The notes under the pieces: generated by a model
The model's database searches: none
What the model was told of the DNA's origin: nothing
The model's input: only the letters and a program-made list of their open reading frames with translations
Shown: in pieces, positions 53,657 through 64,000 of the stretch
How positions within the stretch are numbered: position 1 is the first letter of the stretch
Layout: every line of letters begins with the position of its first letter
Source: Owenia fusiformis
Taxonomy: Eukaryota > Annelida > Polychaeta > Sabellida > Oweniidae
Direction: 5' to 3'
Assembly (NCBI GenBank): GCA_903813345.2
Contig: CAIIXF020000001.1
Span: forward strand, 18,063,915-18,127,914
Length of the DNA stretch: 64,000 bases
Program-made: the position numbers and the translations under genes

Positions 53657-54936
53657 TTAAATATACCTTGATAATCCACTGTCCAAGAACTTGTTTTCTG
53701 TAATGATAAATCAGAATCCCTTAAAGCATTAGAGAAAGATGTTACTCTGATAAATCAGAATAATCCCTACTTTTATGGCTTGTACAGAATTGTACAGAAT
53801 ACATCATTGCCAATTTTAACAAAGTTTACTCATACCAAGGTATCAGTCTTCAGATTATACAATTGCAACCCAGCAGAAAGAGTGTTGTTTCATTTTGTGA
53901 TTGGAACTTCAATTGTTTTTCATTAATAAACCAAAAGCCATGTTGTATTATATTTCCTACTGTTGCATGTGTGGCTGTTGCAAGTTAGTGTTCGTTCTTA
54001 TATGTCCCTCTACTACCCACTATTGGGCTAACATTTCCTTTAGCTTTAATCCCCTTGTTCAAGTTCTGCACTTGTACTTCGCGAGCTATTATTCAACGTT
54101 GATGTTCATCATCCATATACTTTGTTACTTTCAATAAATAGATAAAGGAATTTTTGAACATAGACATGAACCGTAATATAATGGGGGGTTTTAAGAACTT
54201 GTAGATGGTTTTGAAAAAATTGAAGTCAGTCAAAACAGTATTTGTTACGTCATTGGAAGTTGTAAGACGCCAACCACCAACCCCCACCCGCCGGACGCCA
54301 CCCGCCAACCGCCGTCACAAAAAACGGAGTCCATAACAATATGCCAAAAAACGACATTTCGGATCTGGACCTTGTATTAATTTATACATTTTTATCGACA
54401 ATTTTTGAGTCACGAAAAAATTACATTCGGATGATTCCAAAACAATTTCAAACTTTGCATGGGACCTTTAACATGAAATCCCATTTGGACTGTCATTTTC
54501 ATTTTCCTTCGCGTTGATGTATATAGTTGTGACTGTCCTGTATTTGGCACATAGCTGAGCAACAAACGAGACCTTCAAAGTCAGCCCCTTCATGAAAAAT
54601 ACGCAATTTGTTACTGTATGAGATTCTAATATACCATTTAAAAGGTGAGATCGTCAACTTTATTACTGAAGTTCATTTATCGCAAATGTCCAATTAACAT
54701 TTCATCACCAGTTAATTTGGGATGTAATTTTATCTAAGATCGCTTTTGAGGATAATAAAAGGCATAATTGTGTAAAATGTGTAAAAGTCATTCTGGTATA
54801 ATGAAAGAGCATGTGAATTAATAATGAAGTGTCTCACTAATCATTTATGTAAAAATAATAGATTTGATATTGACACCTTAAAAGGTACAAAATAATGTCA
54901 ATATTCTAAATTTCTATGCTCAGTATTTTAAGATGA
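53657..54936. other. intergenic DNA with a C-rich patch
   Basis: Mostly A+T-rich with no gene seen. At about 54270-54314 the + strand is a cytosine-rich run built from CCAACC, CCCACCCGCC and ACGCC words, in sharp contrast to its surroundings. It looks like a degenerate simple repeat. Confidence 0.6.
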
Positions 54937-56012
54937 AAGGTGTACCTAAATATTGTTGATAGCAAGTTCTCTTACCAACCTCCCAAGGTAGCAAACTATA
55001 TTCATAAGGAAAGATGTACCTAAATAGTGTTGATAGCAAGTTCTCTTACAAACCTCCCAAGGTAGCAAACTATATTCATAAAGAAAGATGTACCTAAATA
55101 TTGTTGATAGCAAGTTCTCTTACCAACCTCCCAAGGTAGCAAACTATATTCATAAAGAAAGATGTACCTAAATATTGTTGATAGCAAGTTCTCTTACCAA
55201 CCTCCCAAGGTAGCAAACTATATTCATAAAGAAAGATGTACCTAAATATTGTTGATGGCAAGTTCTCTTACCAACCTCCCAAGGTAGCAAACTATATTCA
55301 TAAGGAAAGATGTACCTAAATATTGTTGATAGCAAGTTCTCTTACCAACCTCCCAAGGTAGCAAACTATATTCATAAGGAAAGATGTACCTAAATAGTGT
55401 TGATAGCAAGTTCTCTTACAAACCTCCCAAGGTAGCAAACTATATTCATAAAGAAAGATGTACCTAAATATTGTTGATAGCAAGTTCTCTTACCAACCTC
55501 CCAAGGTAGCAAACTATATTCATAAAGAAAGATGTGCCTAAATATTGTTGATAGCAAGTTCTCTTACCAACCTCCCAAGGTAGCAAACTATATTCATAAA
55601 GAAAGATGTACCTAAATATTGTTGATGGCAAGTTCTCTTACCAACCTCCTAAGGTAGCAAACTATATTCATAAAGAAAGATGTACCTAAATATTGTTGAT
55701 AGCAAGTTCTCTTACCAACCTCCTAAGGTAGCAAACTATATTCATAAAGAAGATGTACCTAAATATTGTTGATAGCAAGTTCTCTTACCAACCTCCCAAG
55801 GTAGCAAACTATATTCATAAAGAAAGATGTACCTAAATATTGTTGATGGCAAGTTCTCTTACCAACCTCCTAAGGTAGCAAACTATATTCATAAAGAAGA
55901 TGTACCTAAATATTGTTGATAGCAAGTTCTCTTACCAACCTCCTAAGGTAGCAAACTATATTCATAAAGAAGATGTACCTAAATATTGTTGATAGCAAGT
56001 TCTCTTACCAAC
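54937..56012. repeat. 74-bp tandem array, about 14.5 copies, with higher-order structure
   Basis: Each unit begins near AAGATGTACCTAAATATTGT and includes TTCTCTTACCAACCTCCCAA and GCAAACTATATTCATAA. The period is 74 bp, with some 73-bp units after loss of one A. Units are about 95% identical or better. Variant marks (TAGTG with TACAAACC; GATGGC; CTCCTAAGG) recur at intervals of five units in the first ten copies, for example the TAGTG/TACAAACC unit near 55011 and again near 55381. That implies a block duplication of about 370 bp. There are no unique spacers between the units, so it is not a CRISPR array. It is satellite or minisatellite DNA. Confidence 0.97.
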
Positions 56013-57230
56013 GGTACAATTTAGAGAGCTATTTTTGGTACAATGATTTAAAAATATATTTAAAATATTGATTGAATCTGTTCCATGTTTTATACTTTCA
56101 TACTAGAGACAGTGGCAGGTACCAAATGTGAGGAAAATATGCTGACAAGAAAAATGGGCGTGGCATAAGGCAAGCTGGGTATATCTAGTCATTAGCTTGT
56201 AATATTTTAGCTTTTATTCAATTTGGTCACTTTATAGTTTTCTTTCAGGGAGATAAAAATCAAATCTTATATTGATTTTTGTAAAACTCACTTCAAGTCA
56301 AAGGTCATCTTGAAAAAAACGTATTTTACCAAAATCAAAATCATTTGAGCGAAATATATTTTCGTTTCTCCCCCCCCCCCCCCCTCTGATCAAAATGTTG
56401 GCTTATTAAATGTCAAAACTGCCCCTTGCTCATCAATCTTGAATTTTATACCTGTCTTTTTCTATCATAATGCAGCGAAATTCGTTCTTTTGGAATTTTA
56501 AAACGTGGCGATGTTTAAATTCCAAGTTGGAGCAAGTTGATCAATCCAATATAGCCCCTCACTTCCAGGGGGTGTCTTTGTTTTGGATCCAATGACATCA
56601 AAGAGATTTTCCTATCTATGTTTGATCACATACATTTTATTTAAGCTTTTACAATCAAAAATTCAACTTTTAGCTAAATTCTGTAACCTTTCTGAAACTT
56701 GAACTTTCAGTATGAAATTATGATCCTTGATCTTATAGTTTTCAACCAAAATTTAACTCAAACTGCAAGAATACACATTTAGGAGACAAATTAATCATAG
56801 TCTAAACAGCAAACATCATGTAGTACGAAAGTTCAACCGAAAAAATTCAGAAATCGTTACTTATTTCACAAAATGAAGAAATTGCCTTAGTTCGAGTTCG
56901 TCAAGTTCCAAATTATAATTGGGCTTGAAAGTTAGAACATATAGTCAAGTTTTGCAATATACCATCAATTTGGAATTTGGTTTTTAAAATAAGTAGGTAA
57001 ATTTAGCCATTGGTTTTTGTTACATCGACGAAAGTCTGGGGTATGTAAAAACCAAATCCAACCGCGTGTATTTTCTTAACGACCCCATATATATTATATT
57101 GTAGTCTAACCCAATGTTACCTAAATGTGACATGTGAAACTTTTATTCAAAAAGTGGTTTTTGAAGGACTTTTTGTTCGAATCTGTTTTGCACTGGATAG
57201 TGGAATATTTGATGATTAAAAAAATGTCTT
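56013..57230. other. intergenic DNA, probably old repeat sequence
   Basis: No intact gene. A run of about 15 C at 56370-56384 stands out. The opposite strand around 56490-56600 has a 37-codon open stretch that reads coding-like but is closed by stops on both sides. The texture suggests decayed mobile DNA. Confidence 0.4.
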
Positions 57231-58559
57231 GATACGACGTCAGATACTGTACATCACGGCGTAACATTGTAATTGTTCATTTTACCGACAAAATGCAAAG
57301 ATTTACGCGATAAATATGCGCAATGCTCCTCCAAGTAATTGCAAAAGTTTTAATATTCGTGGAATCTTCTTACAAACTTCAAATTTTGTTCAGATTAATG
57401 TGCGCTTCAATACAATTCTATATTCAAAAAGGTTTTGTCACGATATACAGAATTAGAATCACCAGAAAGTAGACATTTCAAACCCTACCCGTTTTCTTCT
57501 TTGTCGCGCTTTTCGGCCCTGCGCTCTCGTTGTCGCATCGTCTTTCTAGACTCTTTCACAGTGCCCTTTGTCATATTCAACTGATATACACAGACGGGAA
57601 GATATTAAGGATTGTTAAATGCATTATTTGTAATTTATTTTAACTCGAATATTTAGTTTTATTTATTTAAAGCAATGAATAATAAAGGAGAACATATAAT
57701 ACGCTAACGGCGTAACGTCTTATTTTGTAAAGGCTTCACTTGGGGTTGCGGTGATAAAATGATGTCTATCTCAATATATACTGGTTCAAATTAAATTAAA
57801 TTAATTGTATGTTGTAAGGGGTATATTTAAAAGAACATGCTGAAACCTTGGAAAGTTTTGAATGTGTATCCCTTAATTAGAAATATTTGAACTCAAAAAA
57901 TGAAACGTAATTTTGTGAATTTTTCACATGGCTTCACTTCATATTTCTTTCAATTTATGCTTCTTACAGACTGAATTTTAATCGAAATGGTATAGTGTTT
58001 TGATAAAAATATAGAATATGATATGCCTTTCAGGAATCAAAAAAGAATAATTCACCTTTCAAACGATTTAATGTTTAATTGATCAAAATATATATCTTGT
58101 TGGTACGAAATTCTGCCCGTCCACACTTTTTTTGCATAAATATAAGCGTTAAGTTAGCATTGTTATATTATGACGTCATCACACAGAATCTATTTGTCTT
58201 TTCCAAAATAGTGAATTAAAATATTGAGAAAATTTGAGAAAGATCCGTTAAGAAAAGAAAAAGTTATCTTCATTTTTCGTTTAAAATTAAAATCATTTTT
58301 CTTCAAAATGTTACAGTCCACACCCGGTTTTAGCATAGAAAGTCGCATAATACGGCTTGCGTGATTCTCATTTAAAAAGTCCCAAATCAGTTATTTGGAA
58401 TTCTGATAGGCAAAATATTTCATGGACATACGTTTTCAACTGATGACGAAAAATTGTAGAAAAATATGATTTTGCTGTCGAGATATTGCGGTTTTAAAAG
58501 TAAGTACGCATGTAAAAATGCAGTAAAATGCCGCGATGTACAGTATCTGACGTCGTATC
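57231..58559. repeat. block bounded by a 25-bp perfect inverted repeat
   Basis: GATACGACGTCAGATACTGT plus ACATC at 57231-57255 is exactly complementary to 58535-58559. Similarity fades quickly on both sides, though loosely matching AT-rich words continue inward and outward. A 25-bp perfect match in a 1.3-kb span is far beyond chance. The block may be part of a DNA transposon whose true ends lie further out. It encloses the minus-strand exon-like sequence at 57489-57580. Confidence 0.65.
57489..57580 (-). other. possible minus-strand internal exon encoding a basic segment
   Basis: On the minus strand a GC-richer 92-base block is preceded by a TATATCAG acceptor and followed by a GTAGGG donor-like sequence. 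It is open in one frame and would encode about 30 residues starting LNMTKGTVKESRKTM, followed by RQRERRAEKRDKEENG, and would reach a stop if unspliced. The density of Arg, Lys and Glu, the codon-like composition and the splice signals set it apart from the surrounding AT-rich DNA. I do not recognise the protein. It could be an exon of a transposon gene or a gene remnant; partner exons were not found. Confidence 0.3.
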
Positions 58560-58720
58560 CTTTTAATTTTTATTTGAAAAATGACGGGCAATTTGAATAT
58601 TTGAAATGAATGATAAAAACATATTTTCAAACTCGATGTGGGGCTTTTAAACTGAACTTTACTGATTTTGGAACCAAATGTCAATGCGCAGCTTGCCTTA
58701 TAAGTAGGTACCGTTTACAT

Positions 58721-58791
58721 CTACAAAACAAAAATCTTAGCGAACTCGAGCACTGCCAGTTCCTCCATTTTGTTACGTTGACGTGACGTCA
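58721..58791 (-). promoter_or_regulatory. possible minus-strand promoter/start with a CRE-type site
   Basis: A full TGACGTCA palindrome (58784-58791) lies about 16 bp upstream, on the minus strand, of AACAAAATGGAGGAACTGGC. This opens a 15-codon frame (58768 down to 58721, MEELAVLEFAK…) before a stop. The local composition is less A+T-rich than the surroundings. It lies about 1.2 kb upstream of the minus-strand exon-like block and could belong to the same decayed unit. This is inference only. Confidence 0.2.
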
Positions 58792-61700
58792 ATTATAGAA
58801 GTTGGGGGAATATTATTGTTTAGCAAACCATCGTTTTCCTAACCTATTCCATCGTTGTACTAATTTGAAAAGGTTAACATCAATATTGGTTTAATGTTTG
58901 ACAAAACATGAAAGTACAAAACAAATTCTCTAGAAATGTCAATTTTGATCAATTTCAATTGGTCAGGAAGGTTTGCGCATGCGCCTCACAAATATAAATG
59001 CCTTCAAAACCGTAATATTTCTGGCGTTTTGAAGTTTTAGAGAAGCTCATTATTTTGGGGATTCGATTTGGAATTTGATATTTTGGTGTGTTTGATATAT
59101 CGATAGTTGAACTTGGTTTAAAGTGTTGCATCATCGGTTTAGATGATTAAAATGTTGGGGTTTGATTCAATTCCGTTAATATTTCATTTTGTCTAATTTG
59201 ATGTTTTAATCAAAGTTTTAACCACTGTCTCTTTGTCCTCGATGGTGGTTTACCAAACCGAAATATATTGTAACGTTATGTATCACATTAATCTTGGTTA
59301 CTTGGCAATGAGGAACTTCTATTTACAATTAAAAAATGTCTGAAACAAAATATGGCGGTCATAAAAATAAAATAGATTGCTATTTCAAATCATTTTTTTT
59401 CACATTTTGTCTATTTCAAGAATGAATTCAAATATTCAAAGTTTCTATCATTCGAAGCAATATATTTGGCACATTTTTGAAAAATTCAAAATATTTTGTT
59501 TGGTGACCTTTCCGAAAGTACAACCTATTACAATTTTTCAGTCACGTCATATAGGGCTGAACGGCTGTTTCATCATGTTTAGTGTCATTCCGACCATACC
59601 TATTGTTATCGTTCTCATGCAAATGGTGGAACTAGTAATACTGACTAAAGGTCAAAACATAACTTTGTTACTACTAAGTTCAAAAGATCTCAAATATCCA
59701 GAATGTTTCTGTGACTTCCTGTTTTTGACTTCCTTTTAACTACCCTGAGACCATACACAACACTCATTGGTGTTTAACTATTTTATAATTTAGATTCTAG
59801 CACATAAATCCTTTTATTAAATCAGTGTCATATTCTTCACTCTCTGATTGGTCCATGTCCTACAAGTGACTAAAAATAATGAGCGATATTCAACGGAACT
59901 CACGTGACTTCTATTGAATATCAAATGATATTCACCAGTCACGACTTAGTCCAGTGTAATTTTAATTCTATATATCACCTGGAGTACATTGTTATGATTA
60001 ATTAGACATCAATAGTTTCTTATTCCATTGATGTGAGTGAGAAGTTTAACAGTGAATAATAAATAAATATTTAATTCCTTTTTCTTGTGAAAGATGCGCA
60101 GTTATTCACCTCAATGGAATTATATATTTGTATAATATTTGTCATTTTCTTGATTAAATGAGCTCCTTCAGCTCGTTTCAAACGAGGTTTGAAACTATAT
60201 CTTTACTCAAGGATGCAATACAATACACTCAAGATCTGGAAAGCTGAAGATACTATTCTGGAAATAATAGTGAAGATTATCCATTATCTTGGAAATCCTA
60301 AACTCGTAATCATTCTTGGCAATACTATGTACATTTGTTACACTTGGAGTAGATAGTTAGTTTCAGTGTATAGTCATTCTGGCTCCTTCAACCCACTTGC
60401 AAAACATATAACTTCCATTATGACTATTTGTATGTGTCATGTATTATCACAATTGCCACACCAAAGTAAAATGGATGGACCCAGTGAAAAGCCAACTTAA
60501 AATTGGCAATATTTTTCAAATATTCGATTAAAATATAAAAATATTCTAGGTCTTCTAAATAAAGGCTCAGTGATAACTCCTCCAAAGTTACTCTTACTGC
60601 AATGCACATGTTAAAGTAAGTGTTCAAACTAGGATTTATTGAGACTCATTGTCAAGGGATTTGTGTTTGTATATTTAAGTTGTAATATTCCATGGACTAA
60701 ATCTTTGAAGGAGTGTCAATCGAAAAACAGAGTGTCACAAAAAAGTCTCAATTTTGTTTACATTGATGTAGCTTTATCAAAATATTAACTGCAATTTAAA
60801 TCAAACAGTGTAAGATATAGTAGATATAAGACTTAGAGGTCAAGCAGAACGATGTCGATATTCAGACATTATAAGTAGGCTGGAATAAATGGGAGGAGAA
60901 AAGTTAAATACAGTTTCACTGGAAACGCCCCCTTTTCTACTTTTAACGAATTTTGTTTTTCTTCAAAAATAAACGCAACAAAAATTCGTTTTAAAAACGA
61001 TTGATTCTAAAAATTGAAAAACAGAAATTGCCAATGCATATTTAGTCTATGTCAACAAAAATGTGCAAAATGGCGAGTCCAACCATACGATTCGCCGCAT
61101 ATAATTTGTCAATGAATAAATTATATTAAAGTATTCAAATATGGATATATTCTATGCTTAAACGACTGTTCTCTGAAATAAAATGTGTGGTTGTTAATGC
61201 CTCAAACTAGTTAAAGGACACACGAAAAGTTTTGCTCTCCAATAAAACGGAGGAAATAAAGAAACATAAACATAAACATTGTTTTCATAACTAAAAAACA
61301 GTTTCGGGCATTTTTACTAAAAAATTAAATTTCGTGCAATTTTAGCAACAAAATATTTCATTATAATTAAAACAATACCATAATGTACAAAATACCCTAT
61401 TTTTAAGTTTTATGTACACATTTTAAATAAGTACAGGATTTTATACCGTTGGTTTCAAAAGCAAATCTATTGTTGTGAAATATTTAAAAAAAAGCAAGTT
61501 TGAACAAAATTATTCATATGTTTTTCCGTGAGTTCTAAACATAATTGCATCCAAGGAGTGTCTCAAATCTGAATCTCCATTGAATTTGTCTTTTAAAATT
61601 GTATTTGATGTTTTTCACATTGAATAAAATGTCTAAAAAAATCTATAGTTTTCCTATCAAAATGGCCTAACATCAACTACATATAGGATTGGCTAAAACG

Positions 61701-62315
61701 AAGGCTTTTGCATTTAAAATAATACATGTGGTTAAAATATTTCATCTATTCGCTTAAAGGCAAGTAAGTACTTATGTTACTTATATTCTAAACAATAATG
61801 GACTGTTTTACACTAAAATTGAAATATGCTCAAATTTTGACCCACCCTGTATTTATATCCACAGTGTAGCCAGACTTTTAATATGAAAATATTTACAACA
61901 TAAAAGGGATGTTTAGCACAGAGCGGGAACAAAAAAGAAGCCTCGTATAAAATTGAAAATATTTTTATTGGATATTACAACTGATATCTACAGTATTCAT
62001 ATGATTGTAGAATCAGTGAATATGAAATGATTGATTTCATTTTGGGAGTATCCCAAATGTTATTGTGTGAGCTTTTATTCGCTAACAAAGGGAACTCTGT
62101 CGCTAAATGTTAACATAGCCATGTTCGGGGCGGGGCTTACAACGATCCTCAAATTACGTTTTAAAATAAAATACTGTAAACTGAATATTGTCGCGTATTT
62201 GTTTTTGTGGAAGTTATATATTTCACTTGCACCTCCAGAAGGAAAATCGTGCTTGATTTTTCAATTTTTAGATATCGTTTATATTATAAAAGGTTGGTAA
62301 ACCAAAATTAGTCCA
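58792..62315. other. intergenic DNA, nothing firmly recognised
   Basis: A 120-codon plus-strand frame (59377-59739) has no domain I know. A partly palindromic patch at about 59863-59950 pairs GATATTCAA with TTGAATATC, and GTGACT with AGTCAC. A mariner-type terminus (TTTTGACCCACCCTG then TA) ends at 61849 without a visible partner. The rest is A+T-rich with no further signal. Confidence 0.45.
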
Positions 62316-62801
62316 TCACACATACATTATGATAATTTCCAAAATAAGCCCTCTATGGGCGGTACTCGTGTAAAACGAGCCCATTATTGGATAGCGCTCG
62401 AAAGCAATTCTCTTTCTTGCCTTCAACGAATATTTAATCCTAATAACATTTATGTAACGAATATTATACAGACCATCGTGTAAGTTATTTGTTGTTTTAT
62501 ATTTCTTATGTGTTGGTTTTTGTTGAGTTATGTTCTTTATATGTTTCAGAAGTCTACATTTATTGGGCGATATAAAACAGTGGGTAAGGCTGTGAAAAGT
62601 TTGAAATAATGTTCGAATATTATGTGTCATAATAATGATGACTTTTAGACAAAAAATCAAAGCTAGTATACTCGGACAACACAACTGCCTCCAATGTATC
62701 AGATCCGTCGATACTTTCCAACGTGTTAATAACGCATTTGTGCGAACGTGAGCATTCATACAGCAATCATTTGTCATTTCCAAAATAATACTCAAAATCA
62801 A
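62316..62801 (-). other. 161-codon open frame of unknown status
   Basis: This frame is unusually long for such A+T-rich DNA, where a frame this long is expected only occasionally per 64 kb by chance. The translation has no signal peptide, zinc-finger pattern or transposase motif that I recognise. It has mixed Lys-rich and Ile-rich segments, no splice context and no unusual composition. I think it more likely spurious or a decayed element than a gene. The + strand near 62353-62381 also contains a small hairpin (CTCGT/ACGAG extended by TGGG/CCCA). Confidence 0.15.
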
Positions 62802-63559
62802 ATATGTACATAGCTGAAATCCTTATGTTTGGAGGATACAAAATATTGTACAGCACAACCTAAATTCGCCACAAAAATAACAATATTTTGTCTGGTATTT
62901 GCGTTGCATATTATTTAAAAGGTATCCACTTAAAGAGCACTTTCTGGTGAAACTTTCAGCAAATAATGCATCAGCAAAGTTAATTTAACCAATGTGTTGG
63001 AGGATACAAATATGAGGCACATCGTGTATGCACAGTAAACGTACTTTATTTCATAGGTAATGCATATCTAACACTCGTCATTTTTGGGAGCTTATCGCAA
63101 ACATTTTTTTCTTCTATTAGTAGGTTGGAAAAATATCAGTGCAATCGATACAATGTATGTGCTGTAATCCGGGTTCATTGTAACAAAACCTTGTTTTTGT
63201 CAAACGATTCATCATTTAGCTTTTTGTAAGAAGACACGCAATAAACTGCATAATTTTAATTTTGCTCATCACAAGAAACTTCCCATTAGATAACATTATC
63301 AGTAATATTTCCGACATTTAATTTTCCGAACCTGACAAAAATTAGGCAAAAGGCAGATTAAATGATCTTAGGCAAAATCACCATTTATACGAACAGTATT
63401 TCTGATATTTCTTACATTAAGTTACATCCATCGTGTCTTCCTCCCTTTTGATGAAGTGGGAAATTCAAATATTTAAAAAATTTAAAAAACAGATACATTT
63501 CAAAAAGATGGTTTCCGCAAAGGTCTTTAAGTTGTTTTACTTTGTATTATGTAAATGTT
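62802..63559. other. intergenic DNA, nothing recognised
   Basis: A+T-rich, with no coding, RNA or repeat signal that I can support. Confidence 0.5.
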
Positions 63560-63651
63560 TCTTTTTGTGTTACTTTTTCCCTTTCACTGTTGAGTATAGT
63601 ACTCTCTGAGGGGAATAAACAGTGAAAGCGACCAAGTAACTCACAAAAAGA
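63560..63651. repeat. imperfect hairpin of about 90 nt
   Basis: The left arm TCTTTTTGTGTTACTTTTTC then CCTTTCACTGTT (63560-63591) pairs with the right arm AACAGTGAAAGCGACCAAGT then AACTCACAAAAAGA (63618-63651). About 29 pairs form, with a two-base bulge and a small internal loop. The roughly 26-base loop contains GAGTATAGTACTC, itself able to fold. Length and shape are like a precursor microRNA, but a short foldback transposon would look the same. Confidence 0.6.
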
Positions 63652-64000
63652 GTCTCAGTGTTTTATGTTACTTCTAGTCATCATTTTTATGTTTTAGATG
63701 TACTGTATAACGTTAATATTTCTAAAGTTAATTTATTGTGTTCTCATCCATCTGATGATTTTTGAGGTAGATATTGCTCTTGACCATGGTATAAGGTCGT
63801 TATTCACCTGTCGGGGTCGATGATATGGCAATATCCCTCGGGTGATATCGATATTTCCCTCGGTCACTGCGTTCCTTCGAAAAATATTGATAATTATCAT
63901 TCTTGTGATATGTAAATCGCTACTTTTTATGTACCTGAAACACGTTCAAGTATGGGATGAAATCAAATAAAATACAGTAATAAAAACATACAAGGGGGAC
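63652..64000. other. right edge of window, nothing recognised
   Basis: It contains a GC-richer patch at about 63795-63875 with repeated CCCTCGG words and GATATCGATATT. These recall words near 59880-59950 and suggest a dispersed repeat. No gene is visible. Confidence 0.4.

Noticed and set aside
54937-56012. Regularly spaced repeats that could be mistaken for a CRISPR array
   Set aside because: The 74-bp units are contiguous and conserved over their full length, so there are no unique spacers and no cas genes. The genome is eukaryotic.
56370-56384. Run of about 15 C as a possible functional element
   Set aside because: Homopolymer runs of this length arise by slippage and are prone to sequencing error; nothing around it suggests a role.
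59377-59739. Plus-strand 120-codon open frame as a gene
   Set aside because: No domain, splice context or composition shift was seen. Its hydrophobic character follows from A+T-rich DNA.

Overview
The window looks like nuclear DNA from an invertebrate of the lophotrochozoan/spiralian kind. It is A+T-rich by eye (roughly two thirds). Coding density is very low, there is a GT-AG spliced gene, and many decayed DNA transposons and tandem repeats are present. I see no operons and no prokaryotic signals. The only gene I can support firmly is a two-exon central-class Hox gene on the + strand (15354-15777 joined to 19184-19446). Its predicted 228-residue protein starts MNSYF, carries an FYPWM hexapeptide at the end of exon 1, and has a complete 60-residue homeodomain in exon 2. 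Directly after the homeodomain comes QQIKDLNE, a version of the UbdA peptide. This combination is that of the protostome Ubx/abd-A/Lox2/Lox4 group. Lox4 is my best call and Lox2 the main alternative. Brachiopod, phoronid, nemertean, mollusc and annelid sources all remain possible.

Layout. 1-593 is a 33-bp minisatellite that runs off the left edge. 1270-2321 is bounded by a diverged inverted repeat. 2322-15165 is gene-free upstream DNA with one probable mariner-like remnant (11243-12306). About 15.1-15.35 kb holds a plausible core promoter (TATA-like box, initiator-like sites, a POU octamer beside TAATTA). Exon 1, a 3.4-kb intron, exon 2 and an inferred 3' UTR fill 15.35 to about 20.4 kb.

The remaining 43 kb downstream contains no second homeobox that I can find. 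It holds a mariner-type element with long inverted ends (23422-24411), an almost wholly palindromic Tc1/mariner-type element (35151-36026), and a duplicated segment with a 282-bp difference (36108 and 38905). Further right are a near-perfect 61-bp-arm hairpin (53498-53656), a 74-bp satellite-like array with a five-unit higher-order pattern (54937-56012), and a block with a 25-bp perfect inverted repeat around a possible minus-strand exon (57231-58559). Close to the right edge is a roughly 90-nt imperfect hairpin (63560-63651).

In function, the window is one developmental patterning gene in a large, transposon-littered regulatory landscape. Neighbouring Hox genes, if still linked, must lie outside these 64 kb. 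No CRISPR array, tRNA, rRNA or intact transposase was found.
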